Counted from the stretch's first letter, positions 9,846 to 22,322 are shown. The stretch is 64,000 bases of DNA from Zygnema cylindricum (GCA_037447655.1 JBBHKE010000154.1:1-64000), one strand, 5' to 3'. Translations and numbers: made by a program. Notes: generated from the letters alone by a model not told the origin.

Positions 9846-12800
9846 ATGGAGGTCTCAGAGTTACAGGTTATGGGCCCACCCTCTAGGGTACCAATCTTTA
9901 ATGGAACTGGCTTCATATACTAGGAAAGTATGATGATAGGAGCTCTATGCGAAAAAAGGTTTTGGGGGATAGTGAGTGGACGATTGGGGCGTCCATCAAG
10001 TCTTGGAATTCCTCCAGGGTTTGGAGGAAGCAGATTCACCAGGAAAGAGGATTCACCTTCAACGGAGGAAACAAAGGAAGGAGAGGTGGTGGACAAAGGA
10101 AAGGAGAAGGAGGCGACCACACCAATAGCAACTGGTTTAGCATTCATGTCACCTATTCCGAGGAACGAGGAGAATGATACTGAAACCTGGGACTTCAACA
10201 ATATGGCGGCAAAGCACTTCATCCTACGCCATCTCACTCAAGGACTTGCATGTCCTCATTTGCAGGTAGAAAGGGCATCCGATCTTTGGATGGCTCTTAT
10301 AGAGATGTACCGAAGTGGTACGATTCAGCAACAACAGTTGGCTGATCAGAAAGTTAAGGAGTATGTATACAAAGGGGGAAATATGTTGGATTTTTGCAAT
10401 GAGCTTGCTACACTCTTCATGGAGCTACAGAGTGCGGGAAAAGATTTGAGTGAAAAAGAAAAGGTTAACTGTTTACTGATGAAGTTACCTGATGAGTTCG
10501 TGAACATAGTTTACCGTGTGCAGGACTTGCCTGACTCAAGGTGGATATGGAACTCAGTGGTAGGAATGATTCTCGTTCAAGAGAATACAATTGAGATCCG
10601 AAGGGGAGGAAAGAGTGGCCAAGCCTTGGCAACAGCGACTGATTGGAGGAACAGGGATTCCCGAAAACCGGTCGGAAACTATGGGGGTAGGGAGCAGAAA
10701 AAACCGGCCGATGAGTTCGAACCAAGGGCTCCCAAAGGACTATGTCATTTTTGTAAGAAACCGGGGCACTATATGGTAGAGTGCACTAAGCTAACCGAGC
10801 TTCGGTTAAAGGAGGGGCAGACCGGTGGTACCCCGAGAGGAAAGAAAAAGGCCCTTGTCACACAGGTACTTGAGGCTGAATCCGAGGACGAGGACGATGA
10901 GCTCCTTTTGGATGAGGAGTTGGAGGCGAAAAATGAGGTCGAAATTCCACGGAGGCAGAAATGTGCTTACGGTGGATTGAAAGGTGAAGCAGGCTGGATT
11001 GTAGATTCAGGTGCCTCCATGCACATGTGTAAGGATAGACACCTGTTCACTAAGATGAGAAAGATTCCCACCGTAGAGATAGAGTACGGGGATGGGAGGA
11101 TAGTCACCACTACTCTTGTAGGATCGGTAGATCTAAAAGTGTTAGTAGAAGGAAAGACATCCATATTAACATTCTCCGATGTATTGTTTATTCCGGAGCT
11201 GAACAAAAATCTTATCTCTACATCAGTATTAGATGATAAGGGTTTTTTTACTAGCACTAGGGAAGGAGTCTTTACTGCTAGTTTTGAGGATGATGTCTAT
11301 TTCATTGCTGAGAAAGGTAGCCATAGGATGTTTAGGCTGATCTTAAGTAATGAAAAGAAGAAACTTTATTATGCTGGTGTTCATGATATTATGATGTGGC
11401 ATAAGAGGCTTGGGCATGTGAATCTAGATAAGTTAAGAGAGATGAAAAAGATGGGAGTGGTGGAAGGGATTCAGTTCAGTGAGAGTGATGATATAAGTGA
11501 TTGTAGTGGATGTGCTCAAGGTAAAGCACACAGATTACCCTTTCCTAAGTCAGCCACCTATAAGGGAGAAAAAATTCTAGATCTAGTACACACAGATATT
11601 TGGGGACCAGCTAAAGTGCCCTCACCGGGGGGGAAGAGATTTATGATGACTATAACTGATGATTGGTCTCGGTATTCCCGGGTATATTTTTTGAAAAACA
11701 AGTCCGAAGCTGAGGATTGTTTTAGACAATATAAAGCATGGAGCGAAAAACTCCATGAAACTCCAATCAAGAGAGTAAGGAGTGACAATGGTGGAGAGTA
11801 TACTTCTTACCAGTTTGAGGATTTTCTGAGGGAAGATGGGGTTCAACACCAAAAGACAGTTCCAGAAAATCCTGAACAGAATGGGGTAGCCGAGAGGTTA
11901 AATAGAACACTAAGTGATAGTGCTAGAAGTATGTTGTCAGATAAAAGGATAGGGAAAAGGTTTTGGGCAGAAGCAATGAACTGTGCTAATTACCTCAAGA
12001 ATAGAGTTCTTACTTCAGCTATAAAAGATCAAACACCTTATGAGAGATGGACAGGCCGGAAACCAGACATATCTCACTTAAAGGTTTTCGGCAGTCAAGT
12101 GTTCAGTCTAGATACTGATCGGTCAAATTGGAAGCTAGATCCTAAAGGAAAACCAGGATACTTATTAGGATATGATGAAGATGTTAAAGGATATAGAGTT
12201 TATGATCTAAAAAGGGAAGATATAATCTTAGTAAAGCATCTAGTAGTTATGGATGAAGGAAAGTCTGTAGATCCCTTCAAATATACGAAGTCAGTAAAAA
12301 TCAGATTTGAGTCAGAAAATTCCGATGACTTTGAGCTTCCTAGCTATCCAGGTTTTAGAGAAGATGACATTCTTGCAGGTACAAATCAGACCGAAAAGGA
12401 CCCGGCTGTGGAAACTCCAGTGACAACTCTACTCGAAGCGGAAGACGTGGTGGAAATTGATTCGGAATCAAGGGATAGGGGAGAAGTCGAGTTTGTTCGA
12501 AAGAATCCACGAGAACCATCTATTCCGGCCTCAGATTTTGAGGGGGGGAGGAGAAGTAGCAAAAGACTGCAAGAAAAACAGGTTAATAACAAGGTAACTA
12601 AACTATCTCATCAAGATGAACCTCAAACTTATGGAGAGGCGATGACTTGTCCAGAAAGAAACCGGTGGAAGACAGCCATCAATGAGGAGATGGCTTCAAT
12701 CATGGCAGCCGATACTTGGGAGCTGGTGGACTGTCCACCTAACCGAAAACCAATCGGTTGTAAGTGGGTTTTCAAACTAAAACTGAACCCAGATAACACA

Positions 12801-13385
12801 ATCGAGCGCTACAAGGCCAGATTAGTGGCAAAGGGATTTACACAAAAGAAAGGAATTGACTACGAGGAAACCTTTGCTCCGGTGGTCAGATTTCCCTCCG
12901 TGCGCATACTTCTCAGTTTAGCGGCGGCGGAAGACATGGAAGTGCACCAGATGGACATAAAAACAGCCTTTTTGCATGGAGAATTGGAAGAGGAGATCTT
13001 CATGCGACAACCCGAAGGGTTTGTGGAAGAAGGAGAGGAGAGTAAGGTATGCCGGCTGATTAAATCTCTTTATGGTTTGAAACAGGCACCTCGACAATGG
13101 AATAAGAAGCTTGATGAGTTTCTTACCGGTCTGGGATATATTCGGATCAGCTCAGATCACTCAATCTATGTTTTCGAAGATGAGGAAGGTTTGATATTTA
13201 TTGCAATTTATGTTGATGATTTGCTTGTATTAAGTAAATCAATGGAAAAAATTAACAAACTGAAAACCGATCTTAAGGGGAGATTTGAAATGAAGGATAT
13301 GGGAGAAGCAAGATATATTTTGGGAATTCAAGTAGAGAGAGACCGAAAAAGGAAAATTATAAGATTGACTCAAAAGAAGCAATAG
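9846..13385 (+). pseudogene. Element A gag-pol, first part (gag, protease, integrase, RT)
   Basis: This is the copia polyprotein. The frame opens at ATG 9846 in the LTR (MEVSELQVMGPPSR) and reads through the PBS. It meets one TAG at 9921-9923 and then stays open from 9924 to 13385; the first downstream ATG is 9930. Counted from 9930: zinc knuckle CHFCKKPGHYMVEC at about 271-284, protease WIVDSGASMHM at about 355-365, gag-pre-integrase MMWHKRLGH with CSGCAQGK at about 485-540. Integrase DDE motifs follow, with D in HTDIWGP (about 554), D in RSDNGGEY (about 617) and E in NPEQNGVAE (about 648). RT has YKARLVAKGF (about 960), QMDIKTAFLHGELEE (about 1010) and YVDDLLVL (about 1093). One base is missing near 13375 (aaaagaagc where relatives have aaaaggaagc), which ends the frame. 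Where TAG stands, the E copies have TGG. Confidence 0.95.
9866..9880 (+). promoter_or_regulatory. Primer-binding site of element A (half tRNA-iMet type)
   Basis: GGTTATGGGCCCACC begins directly after the LTR end. All 15 nt are complementary to the anticodon region of initiator tRNA-Met (GGTGGGCCCATAACC, from general knowledge of plant iMet). In Drosophila copia the same region is used after the tRNA is cut in the anticodon loop. It also encodes QVMGPP of gag. Confidence 0.82.
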
Positions 13386-13390
13386 GGAAC

Positions 13391-14203
13391 ATGCTTGAAA
13401 AATTTCAAATGGATAAAGCTAATAGTTGTACAACTCCAATGGAGTTGAAGAAGGGAAGTGAGGGGAGTGAGGAAGAAGGAGTCATAGTCTTAGACGAGGA
13501 ATTATCTCATGATGAACAGAAGTTCATGCAGACTATTCCTTACAGGCAAGTAGTGGGAAGTCTAATCTATTTTATGAATTGTACCCGGCCGGATTTAGCT
13601 GCAGCTGTAGGAGTGCTGAGTAGAAGTCTAAATGCTCCCACTAAGAAGGATTGGGAGGCAGCTAAGAGAGTCCTTAGATACTTGGTAGGAACTAGAGATC
13701 TATGGTTGCATTTGGGTGGGGAAAATACTGACATCACTACTTGGAGTGATGCCAGTTATGGTGATGCTCCGATGAGGAGATGTACTTCTGGATATGTATT
13801 ATATGTGGGTGATGGGGCTTGCTGTTGGAGTAGCAAACAGCAAAAGGTTATTGCTCAGTCCACCATGGAGGCTGAGTATATGGCCTCTTGCTCTGCTGTA
13901 AAAGAATTGATGTGGGTCAAGTCTTTGCATGGTGAGCTTGGTCACCTTAAGAGTGGTGTGCAGAAAATATTTTGTGATAATCAGGCAGCAATCGCTATTT
14001 CTGCCAATCCTAAACACCATTTTAAAGCCAAACACATGGACATCAGACTCAGTTTTGTTAGAGAGAAAGTAGAAAACAAAATAATCAGTTTAGAGTACAG
14101 ACCAGATAGTGAGATGGTAGCAGATATGATGACCAAACCTGTGCCTTCCCCTAAGCTAATTTTTTGCAGGGAGAAGTGTGGTCTGAAATTAAAGATTGAC
14201 TAG
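13391..14203 (+). pseudogene. Element A pol, RNase H part after the frameshift
   Basis: This is the continuation of A's pol in another frame after a one-base deletion. It is 270 codons from the internal ATG and has no stop until the natural end. It holds the RT-RNase H connection and a complete RNase H. TTWSDASYGD lies at about 116-125, MEAEYMA at about 158, FCDNQAAI at about 194, HMDIRLSFVREK at about 215, and ADMMTKPVPSPK before the end. All four acidic residues expected for copia RNase H are present, so only the frameshift separates it from RT. The start codon is internal and probably not used; normally this region is made as part of the polyprotein. Confidence 0.93.
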
Positions 14204-14204
14204 A

Positions 14205-14216
14205 AAATAAGGGGAG
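14205..14216 (+). promoter_or_regulatory. Polypurine tract of element A
   Basis: AAATAAGGGGAG lies directly before the 3' LTR, where plus-strand DNA synthesis is primed. The same GGGGAG/LTR junction occurs in B, E, F, I, L and O. Confidence 0.8.
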
Positions 14217-15258
14217 TGTAGAAACTAATGGTTTTTAAGTATTTTTCTAGGTCTAAATAGAAATATAGAAAGAAGCCGAGGCAGTCTATCTCTAACTTCT
14301 CTCTCCAAATCTCAAACTTGTCGCAGTCACTGAGAAATTGGAGAGGAAGCTAGAGCCATGGCTACCTTGGCTATCCTGAGGTTTACGGGAATTTTATACT
14401 AGGGTTTATTTATTTATTTAAAAGGAATGTGCCGGCGGCAGGATTTGATCCTTGTACCTACCGGCCGGCAGACAGGAAATAGCCGGTAGCCTTAGCCGTT
14501 AGATCTAGCAGTAGTATTACGTGATATATAGTTTGATAATTATATAAATTAAAATACGTACGTTAATTCATTTAACTGTTACGATTTACGGGATGCATAG
14601 ATCCGGTACGAATGACAGTACGGATTACGAATCAATACCGCGCATTTGTTTCGGAAGTGAAATAAATACCGCGCATGTATTTATTACGGCCACGATTAAA
14701 TCTGAATTTAATCGGACGGCCGGGATTAGCGCCGAGATCACGGAGGAAGATTTCGGCGGTTTGTGGCCATCGCCACATCGGATGACGCGTGGCGAAATTC
14801 CGTTGGATCGTAGAATCTCCGGAGATTAAGGCACCGAATCCGGATTTGACATGTGTCGACATTTTGGCCATGTCGTACAATGTCCGTACATAAAGTACAC
14901 CGGCGGCTGTACTTTTACGTACGGAACTCAATTCTGATTGGTTCCGTACATCAGTAGATAGAGTCTGTGAGAGAGATAGGACTTAGAAAAATTAGAAGAT
15001 AGGACCCCCTCTCCCAGAGAGCTTCTGTACAAAAGGTCAACTTTGACCCCCCATAACTTACTGCTCAGGGGAGCAAATTCAGAGATTCTTTTTGCTATCG
15101 ACTCAGGGGAGTCTTGTCTTCACAGGGGTGAAGTTGGTCAGCGTTTTTGTCTGCCAGGGTGGCAGTTATTTTTGCTTAAACACAAAGGGGTCAGGATTAT
15201 CCTAGAGGCTTCTTGGAAGCTGTCCACTCTGAGGACTTATGGAGGTCTCAGAGTTACA
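14217..15258 (+). repeat. 3' LTR of element A
   Basis: It is 1042 bp, the same length as the 5' LTR, and differs at two positions by eye. It carries the same tRNA-like module, hairpin and gag-opening ATG. It is followed by the duplication AGCAC (15259-15263). Confidence 0.95.
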
Positions 15259-15263
15259 AGCAC

Positions 15264-15569
15264 TTAGTGCAGTTTAAGGTGTTTTGTGCTCTATTGTCTT
15301 TGATTTGCTTATAGTATATGTTTGATTGGTTGAAAGACCTCTTTCATTTGTAGTTACATATCTTACACTATAGATCTAGTCTATTAGGCATTTTTTTTTG
15401 GGTTTGCTTCTGCCGTCATGTCTAGTGATGGCTTAGCTCCTGCTGCAAGTGCTCCTTTTAGCCCTAGTGCTCCACCTCCTCCCCCAGGGATGAATATCCC
15501 GATTGGTGCAAGTATGACTACTAGTGGGAGTCGATCATAGCCGAGTCTGAATACCATTGACCTTCAACA
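15264..15569 (+). repeat. 5' LTR of element B, second part
   Basis: It resumes B's LTR after A and ends CTTCAACA directly before the PBS. It contains the ATG (15418) of B's gag frame. The LTR-encoded N-terminus is rich in Ala, Pro and Ser. Confidence 0.9.
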
Positions 15570-16375
15570 AGTTATTGGCCCACTTCCCAAATTGCCTATT
15601 TTTGACGGAACTGACTACTTATAATGGGAAGATATGTTGAGCTTATATTTCGAGGAGAGCAACTTGTTACCCATTGTGGAAGGACCTGCGGATGTGACAA
15701 TGCTGGATTCGAGAAAGAAGAATCTCCACTGCCTCTACTTCTGGAGAAGTCAATGACAAAAGACTTGGTAATGTCGTATCTTGAGATGAAAAAAACTTTG
15801 AAGTTTGGTTTAGTGTACGTGCTATGTATGTTCAGCTAGATGTTAGTGTCCAGACTAACATAGCCACTTAGATTTTTGAATTTGAGTATCTTAGAGGTAG
15901 TATGTTCGATCATTGCCATACTATGAAAAGGTTGTTCATTCAGAGTACTAGTGCGGTTGGGGACTTTTCACCACCTCAGCAAGCTATGTTGTTGATGAGA
16001 ACTTTGCCCGATGAATATAAGGGAGCCATGGATAGGCTTAGGGCTATTCCACATCATCAATGGAACATAGCATTAGCAATTCATTTTATTTTGAGTGAAG
16101 AAGCTAACCAGATGTCATAAAGAGGTAGTAGTAAGTCTGTTCAGGCACTAGCTAACCAGTTTTTTGATTCTAAGATTAGCAGTGGCAGTGGCAAAGGTAG
16201 TGGTCCTAGAAGGTCACCTTTGACATGCTATTACTGTGATGAAAAAGGGCATGTGTTCAAAATGTGTAACGCATACAAGAGAGCAAAAGCCATAGGAAAT
16301 TTTTGCTTGGGATGGGACGAAAGTTGGGTTCCTTGTCAATCACGTGGTCGCCCAAATGCTCTTTTTAACTAGCTT
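15418..16375 (+). pseudogene. Element B gag
   Basis: This is family 2 gag. The frame starts in the LTR at 15418 (MSSDGLAPAASAP), has a TAG near the LTR end, and continues through the PBS as DLQQVIGPLPKLPIFDG. The PBS has one change (GTTATTGG), so the internal ATG present in other copies is lost. Capsid-like sequence follows with more stops; readable pieces are 15624-15839 and 15902-16120. The zinc knuckle CYYCDEKGHVFKMC is intact at about 16229-16270. The gag ends near 16370. Multiple nonsense codons make it non-functional. C's gag is its closest relative here. Confidence 0.85.
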
Positions 16376-19300
16376 AAGGAGAAGGGCGTGAGCAACTTTC
16401 CCAACAACAGTGAAAAGAAATATTTAGCGATGGCACAAGCAATGGAGGACGTGGAGGAAGACGAATGGATTAGGGACTCCGTCGCATCTGCCCACATGTG
16501 ATGCAATCGCCATCTATTTGAGAGTATTTAATCTATTTCACCCATCAAAATTCATTTTAGTGATGATACGTTTGATGAGTCGAAAGCAAATGGGAGGGTG
16601 TCACTTATGTTGAATGTAGATGGAAAGCTTGTGAAAAGGGTCTTGGAAGATCTATTGCATGTCCCAGCTTTTAAAAGAGTTTTTTTCTCTACGTTAGTGG
16701 TAGAAAAGAAAGGTTTTAAAACTATATTTGAGAATGGGAAGAAGAAAGTGAGTAAAGTGGAAAAATAGCTGTAGAGGGTTTTGTTGGAGTAAACAATTTC
16801 TATCAGTTGAGTCTTCGAAATGATAATGACAATGATGTTATGTACTCAAGTGTAATCACTGATTGTGATTTATGGCATAATTGTTTAGGACATGTGAATT
16901 ATGATAGATTAGAAAAGATGGCTAATCAAAAAATGGTGGAAGGTGTAAAAAATAGTCAAAAACCAGCATCAAATGTATCTGATGGTTGTGCAATAGGAAA
17001 AATTACTAAGTTGCTTTTCCTTTTACAAAATGATCATAGAAGTTCAGGTGTTAGAACCAATTTATTCAGATGTTTGGGGGCCATCTAGGTATCCGTCATT
17101 GGGAGGTGCTAAATTTATCCTTACCTTTACTGATGACTATAGTTTATATACTACAGTTTAATTTTTGAAAAGTAAGGATGAAGTTTTTTCAAAATATAAA
17201 GAGCATAAGGCTTGGGTTAAAAATCTGCATCAAAAAAAGATAGCACGATTTAGATCTGATAATGGAGGGGAGTACATTTCTAATGAGTTTGCAAAATTCC
17301 TAAAATTGCATGGAATCTCACGTCAGCTAACAGTTCCCTATTCTCCGGAACAAAACGGTGTTTCACAGAGGATGAATAAGACTATATCAGAGTTTGCTTG
17401 GACAATGATGGCTAATATGGACATAGATTTCAAATTTTTGGAAGAGGCTATGAATTGTGCAACTTCTGTGAGAAACAGGCTAGAAATAAGGACAGTAAAG
17501 GATAAAACTTCTTACAAAATGTGGACAGGACACAAACCAGATGTAAGTCACTTAAAAGATTTTGGAAATAAGATATTCATGCTAGATAATGATCCCCAAA
17601 AAAAGAAATTAGAGCTAAAAGGCATACTAAGGATATTTCTACGATATAATGATCATGCCAAGGGTTATAAAGTATATGACATTAAGAGAAATAGAGTCCT
17701 GGTAGACAAGAACATCATAGTGAAGGATATGGAAAAAGGAATAGTTGTATTTAATCACCGTACAGATGAAAAGAAAGATCGAAGGGTTGATTATATATTT
17801 TTAGAGGAAAATCCTATGTTTTTTAATAAAAATATAGAAAACACAACTACATCAACTCAAAGTGACTTGCAATCATCTTCTCAACCAGAAATAGCAAGTG
17901 TTATGCTTCAAGAGTTGTAGACTCTCCTCTACCTCAAGCTGAAAATGAATCACAAGAAGAATCACATAAATCAAGGAGGACGGCCCAACGATCTATGACA
18001 GCGACATAATTTCCAGGTGGAGTTAGGTGGAGTGCACGACTCAGGGGAGAAAATGCAGCCTTAGCTCATTTAGCACATTTAGAAGAGCCTCTAATGTTGA
18101 AAGAAGATTTTTCGAGTAATGAAAGGGAACATTGGGTGGATGGCGTTAATGAGGAAATGAAGTCCATCTTGGAGGCCCAAACTTGGGATCTATTGGAACT
18201 TCCTCTAGGAAGAAAGGCTATAGGAAGCAACTGGGTGTCTAAATTAAAATTTAATCCAGATAATACCATAGACAGGTATAAGGCTCGCTTGGTTGCTAAC
18301 GGATATAATCAAAAGGAGGTTATAGATTATGAAGAAAAAATTTCACCGGTTGTAAGGTTTCCATCTGTCCGCATCTAACTTTCATTAGCTGCCATAGAGG
18401 AATTTTACATCCACCAAATGGATGTCAAACTGCCTTTTTGCATGGTGATTTAAATGAGGTCATTTATATAAAGCAGCCTGAGGGTTATGAGGAAACAGGA
18501 AAAAAAAAATTTGTGTGCAGACTTTTAAAATCTTTATATAGCTTAAACAGGCCCCTAGGCAATGGAACCGAAGCTAGATGAGTTCTTAACAAGATTAGGG
18601 TTTACTAAAATTAGCTCAGATCATTCTGTTTATGTCATGTGAGATGAAAATCTTGATGAGGTGATATTCATTGTTGTGTATTTTGATGATTTACAGCTAA
18701 TTAGGAAAAACAAAGGAGGAATTGCTAAAGTTAAACACGCTCTTACTTCACAATTTGAAATGAAGGATTTGGGTGAGGCAAGATATATCCTTGGAATACA
18801 AGTTGAAAGAGATAGAGAAATGAAAATAATAAGGCTAACTCAAAAAAAAGGGATAGGAAACATGTTGGAAAAAATTGGCTTGGCTGATGCCAGAGGTTGT
18901 GCAACTCCTATGGAGTGTAAGCAAAAACTTGAAGGAATGGAGCATGAGTTTGGAGTCATAATAGATGAGGAAATCAAGTAGAAGAGCTAAAATTTATGTC
19001 CCAAGTACCCTACACACAAGTAGTAGGAAGTCTAATTTACTTCATGAATTGCACTAGGCATGATATAGCTATAGCTGTTGGTGTATTGAGCAGAAGTCTG
19101 CAAAATCCACGAAAGAAAAACTAGGAGGCTCCAATAAGGGTGTTAAGGTATCTTGTTGGGAATAGAAATATTTGGCTTACTCTGGGAGGGGACAAGGTTA
19201 GCATTAATACTGGCACTAATGCTAGTTATGGTGATGTGCCTAGTCGGAAGTCTACAACTAGATATGTCATTCAGATTGGAAGTGGAACTTGTAGTTAGAG

Positions 19301-19664
19301 TAGAAAACTTCAAAAAGTCACGGCACAATCGACTATGGAAGTCGAATACATGGTTGCGGGTGCAGCCTTGAAAGTGTTGCTTTTGATTAAGGCATTTTTT
19401 CAAGAATTGGGGTTTACACAAAATGGAACACAAATAACGTGGTACAATAAACAGCCTGCCATTACTGTGGCTACAAACCCAAGTAAACATTTTAACAGTA
19501 AGCATATGGACATTCGGCTACATTTTGTACGAGAGAAAGTATATGCAAGAGTGGTCAAACTTCGTTATTTACCTGATGAGAAAATGGTTGCGGACATGTT
19601 GACAAAAGCCCTTGCTTCTCCTAAGTTGGAGTACTTCAGAAAAGCATGTGGTCTAAATGAGTAA
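16376..19664 (+). pseudogene. Element B pol (protease, integrase, RT, RNase H)
   Basis: This is family 2 pol with several frameshifts and stops. The protease active site reads DSVAS instead of DSGAS (about 16477), a change at an essential glycine. Gag-pre-integrase is at 16807-17088. The integrase core at 17165-17920 has RSDNGGEY and YSPEQNGVSQ. RT at 18094-18378 has YKARLVANGYNQKE, and 18661-18981 keeps VVYFDDLQL where YVDD is expected, so the catalytic Y is F. RNase H at 19335-19664 has NKQPAI in place of DNQAAI and HMDIRLHFVREKV. The last codons precede a GGGGAG polypurine tract. Damaged catalytic motifs suggest long inactivity, yet its LTRs remain easy to align. Confidence 0.88.
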
Positions 19665-19686
19665 TTTTTCTAAAGTTTGAGGGGAG

Positions 19687-20373
19687 TATTGAAAAGTAAG
19701 CTTTAGTAAGTCTTAGGAATTTGAGTCTATGACTTTGAATATTTTTGGACCACCAACTATTCAATATTAGCTATAGCTAGTGTGGATATTTTAGTATCTA
19801 CTTGAATAGTAATCTTTGAGTTATTTAGTGTATACGGCGGCCTATGAATGTAGACGTGAAAAATATCTCTCGGATTTTTAGGGTCTAGATATTGTTACTA
19901 GACAATTTTGGTCCGAGTACTTAGATTTTTGTCAGTAGATATTTAGGTGAACCCTGTACATACGTTTTAGATTTTTTCTAGATCTTTTGAGTATTAAGTT
20001 CAATTAGGATTTGATCAATTCAACACAAAATGTACATTCTACACAAGAGGTAAGGAAATGAGAGCACTGAGTGCAGTTTAAGGTGTTTTGTGCTCTATTG
20101 TCTTTGATTTGCTTATAGTACATGTTTGTTTGGTTGAAAGACCTCTTTCATTTGTAGTTACATATCTTACACTATATATCTAGTCTACTAGGCATTTTTC
20201 TTTGGGTTTGCTTCTGCTATCATGACTTCTGATGGCTCAGATTCCGCTGCAAGTTCTCCTATTAGTCGTATTGTACCACCTGCTCCTCTAGGGACGAATA
20301 TCCCGGCTGGTGCAAGAGTGAATCCTAGTGGGAATGGATCACAACCGAGTCTAAATGCCCATGACCTTCAACA
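19687..20373 (+). repeat. 3' LTR of element B
   Basis: It is 687 bp, from TATTGAAAAG to CTTCAACA, followed by TATAT and the resumed sequence of C. The palindrome is reduced to AAAATGTACATTCT here. Confidence 0.92.
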
Positions 20374-22322
20374 TATATTTTGCCTCACCCAAATCTTTCA
20401 TTTCATATTGTGAATTAAGAGCCTGTTTTACTCTAGCAATTCTTTCTTTGTTCCTACTAATAGCAGCAAATTATCAACAAACACAACAATGAATATCCCC
20501 TCATCAGAATTATCACCACACATCACATATACTGAATGATCTGAGCTAATTCTTGTAAATCCTAATCCTTTCAAGAACTCATCTAACTTTCGGTTCTATT
20601 GCTTGGGGGGCATGTTATAGGCTATACAAAAATTTTAAAATTTTGGGCACAAGATTTTCTTTTCCTGCTTCTTAATAACCATTACGTTGCTTTATGTAAG
20701 TGACCTCATCTAAATCACCATGCAAAAAGGGAGTTTTGACATCCATTTGGTGGATGTCTAAATCCTCTATGGCAGCTAATGTAAGTAAGACAAGGACAAA
20801 GGGAAACCTTACAACTAGTGAAAAAGTTTCTTCATAATTTATCCACTTCTTTTGATTATATCCTTTAGCAACCAAGCGAGCCTTATACCTGTCTATGGTA
20901 TTTTCTGGGTTCAATTTTAATTTAATCACCCATTTACTTCTAATAGCCTTTCTTCTTGGAGGAAGTTCCACCCGATCCCATGTTTGGGCCTCCATGATCG
21001 ACTTCATTTCTTTATTGACTGCTTCAACCCAGTGTTCCTTTTCATTAATCAAAAAAAGTTTCCGCCAACGTTAGAGGCTCTTCCGTTTGTGCTGAGTGCG
21101 CAAAGGCTGCATTTTCTCCGTTGAGTCTTGCACTTCGCCTAACTCCACTTGTAAATTTTGTCGTTGGTATATATGGTTGGGTCCTCCTCCTCGATACATG
21201 TGATTCTTCTTGTGATTCAATTTTGACTTGAGGTAGAGGGGAGTCTGCAACTCTTTGTAGCATAACACTTCCTGTTTTTGGTGAAGGAGAGTATTGCAAG
21301 TCATTTTGAGTTAATGTTGATGCATTTTCTATATATTTCTTAAAAAACATAGGATTTTCTTCTAAAAAGATATAATCAACACTTCAATATTTCTTTTTAT
21401 CTGTACGCTGACTAAATACATATATTCCTTTTCCCTCATCCTTCACTATGATGTTTTTGTTTACCATGACTCTATTTCTCTCAATTTCATATACTTTGTA
21501 ACCCTTGGAAAGATCATCATACCCTAGAAATATACATGGTATGCATTTTGGCTCTAATTTCCATTTTTGTGGATCATTATCTAGCATGAATATCTTTTTT
21601 CCAAAAACTTTGAAGTGACTTACATCAAGTTTGTGTCCTATCTATATTTTGTAAGGAGTTTTATCCTTTATTGCCCTTGTTTCTAGCTTGTTTCTCACAT
21701 AAGCTGCATAATTCATAGCCTTTGCCCAAAATTTGATATCTATGTCCATATTAGCCATCATTGTCCTAGCACACTCTGATATAGTCCTATTCATCCTCTC
21801 TGAAACACCATTTTGTTCTAGAGAATAAGGAACGGTTAGCTGACGTGAGATACTATGCAATTTTAGGAACTATGCAAACTCATTAGAATTGTACTCCCCT
21901 CCATTATCAGATCAGATTTATCTTTCTCTTAAGCAAATTTTCAACCCAAGCCTTATACTCTTTAAAATTTGAAAAAACTTCATCCTTACTTTTCAAAAAA
22001 TAAACTTTAGTAAATCTACAATACTCATCAGTAAAGGTAAGCATAAACTTACCACCTCCCACACATGGATACCTAGATGGCCCCCATAGATCTGAATAAA
22101 TTAGATTTAGCACCCTGCTACTTCTATGATCAATTTGCGAAGGGAAACTCAACTTATGGATTTTTCCCATTGCATAACCATCACATACTATTGATGCTAG
22201 TTTTTGACTAATTTTCACAACTTCCACCATTTTCTAATTTACCATCTTTTCTAATCTCTCATAATTCACACGTCTTAAACATTTATGCTATAATAAGAAT
22301 CAAGGATAACACTAGAGTACAT
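20374..22322 (-). pseudogene. Element C: gag-pre-integrase, integrase and first part of RT
   Basis: This is the middle of C's pol between insertions B and D. Read leftwards from 22322 it has the gag-pre-integrase end with CDGYAMGKIHKL (about 22190). The integrase is in pieces at 21642-22230, with YSDLWGP, a broken RSDNGGEY region near 21910 and YSLEQNGVSERMNRT. A linker rich in Ser/Thr/Pro lies at 21045-21350. RT begins at 20672-21052 with RYKARLVAKGYNQK, HQMDVKTPFLHGDLDE and then a stop. The YVDD region near 20460 is degraded. D's insertion point at 22318-22322 (TACAT) is in the region encoding the Asn/Asp-rich stretch before gag-pre-integrase. Confidence 0.87.

Larger units (their letters stand above)
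8824..9865 (+). repeat. 5' LTR of element A
   Basis: It runs from TGTAGAAACT to GAGTTACA (1042 bp). It contains the antisense tRNA-like module (9047-9105), the hairpin AAAGTAC/GTACTTT (9499-9522), a reverse CCAAT-like GATTGG after the hairpin, and the ATG (9846) that opens the gag frame. I see no clear TATA box next to the hairpin. Confidence 0.95.
8824..15258 (+). mobile_element. Copia element A, nearly intact and youngest
   Basis: This is a complete 6435-bp family 1 element with two 1042-bp LTRs, PBS, a gag-pol frame and a polypurine tract. A perfect target duplication AGCAC lies at 8819-8823 and 15259-15263, inside B's 5' LTR. Comparing the LTRs by eye I find only two substitutions: ctacctc versus ctatctc, and gtagtctt versus gtagcctt. 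The coding region has one nonsense codon and one frameshift. This is the best reference copy in the window. Confidence 0.96.
8445..20373 (+). mobile_element. Copia element B, inserted in C and itself hit by A
   Basis: This is a family 2 element on the plus strand. The 5' LTR is 8445-8823 plus 15264-15569 (685 bp once A is removed); the 3' LTR is 19687-20373 (687 bp). The target is C's RT: left flank AATAT (8440-8444), right flank TATAT (20374-20378), a 5-bp duplication with one change. Gag and pol lie at 15570-19664 with several stops. Without A the element would be about 5.5 kb. Confidence 0.92.
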
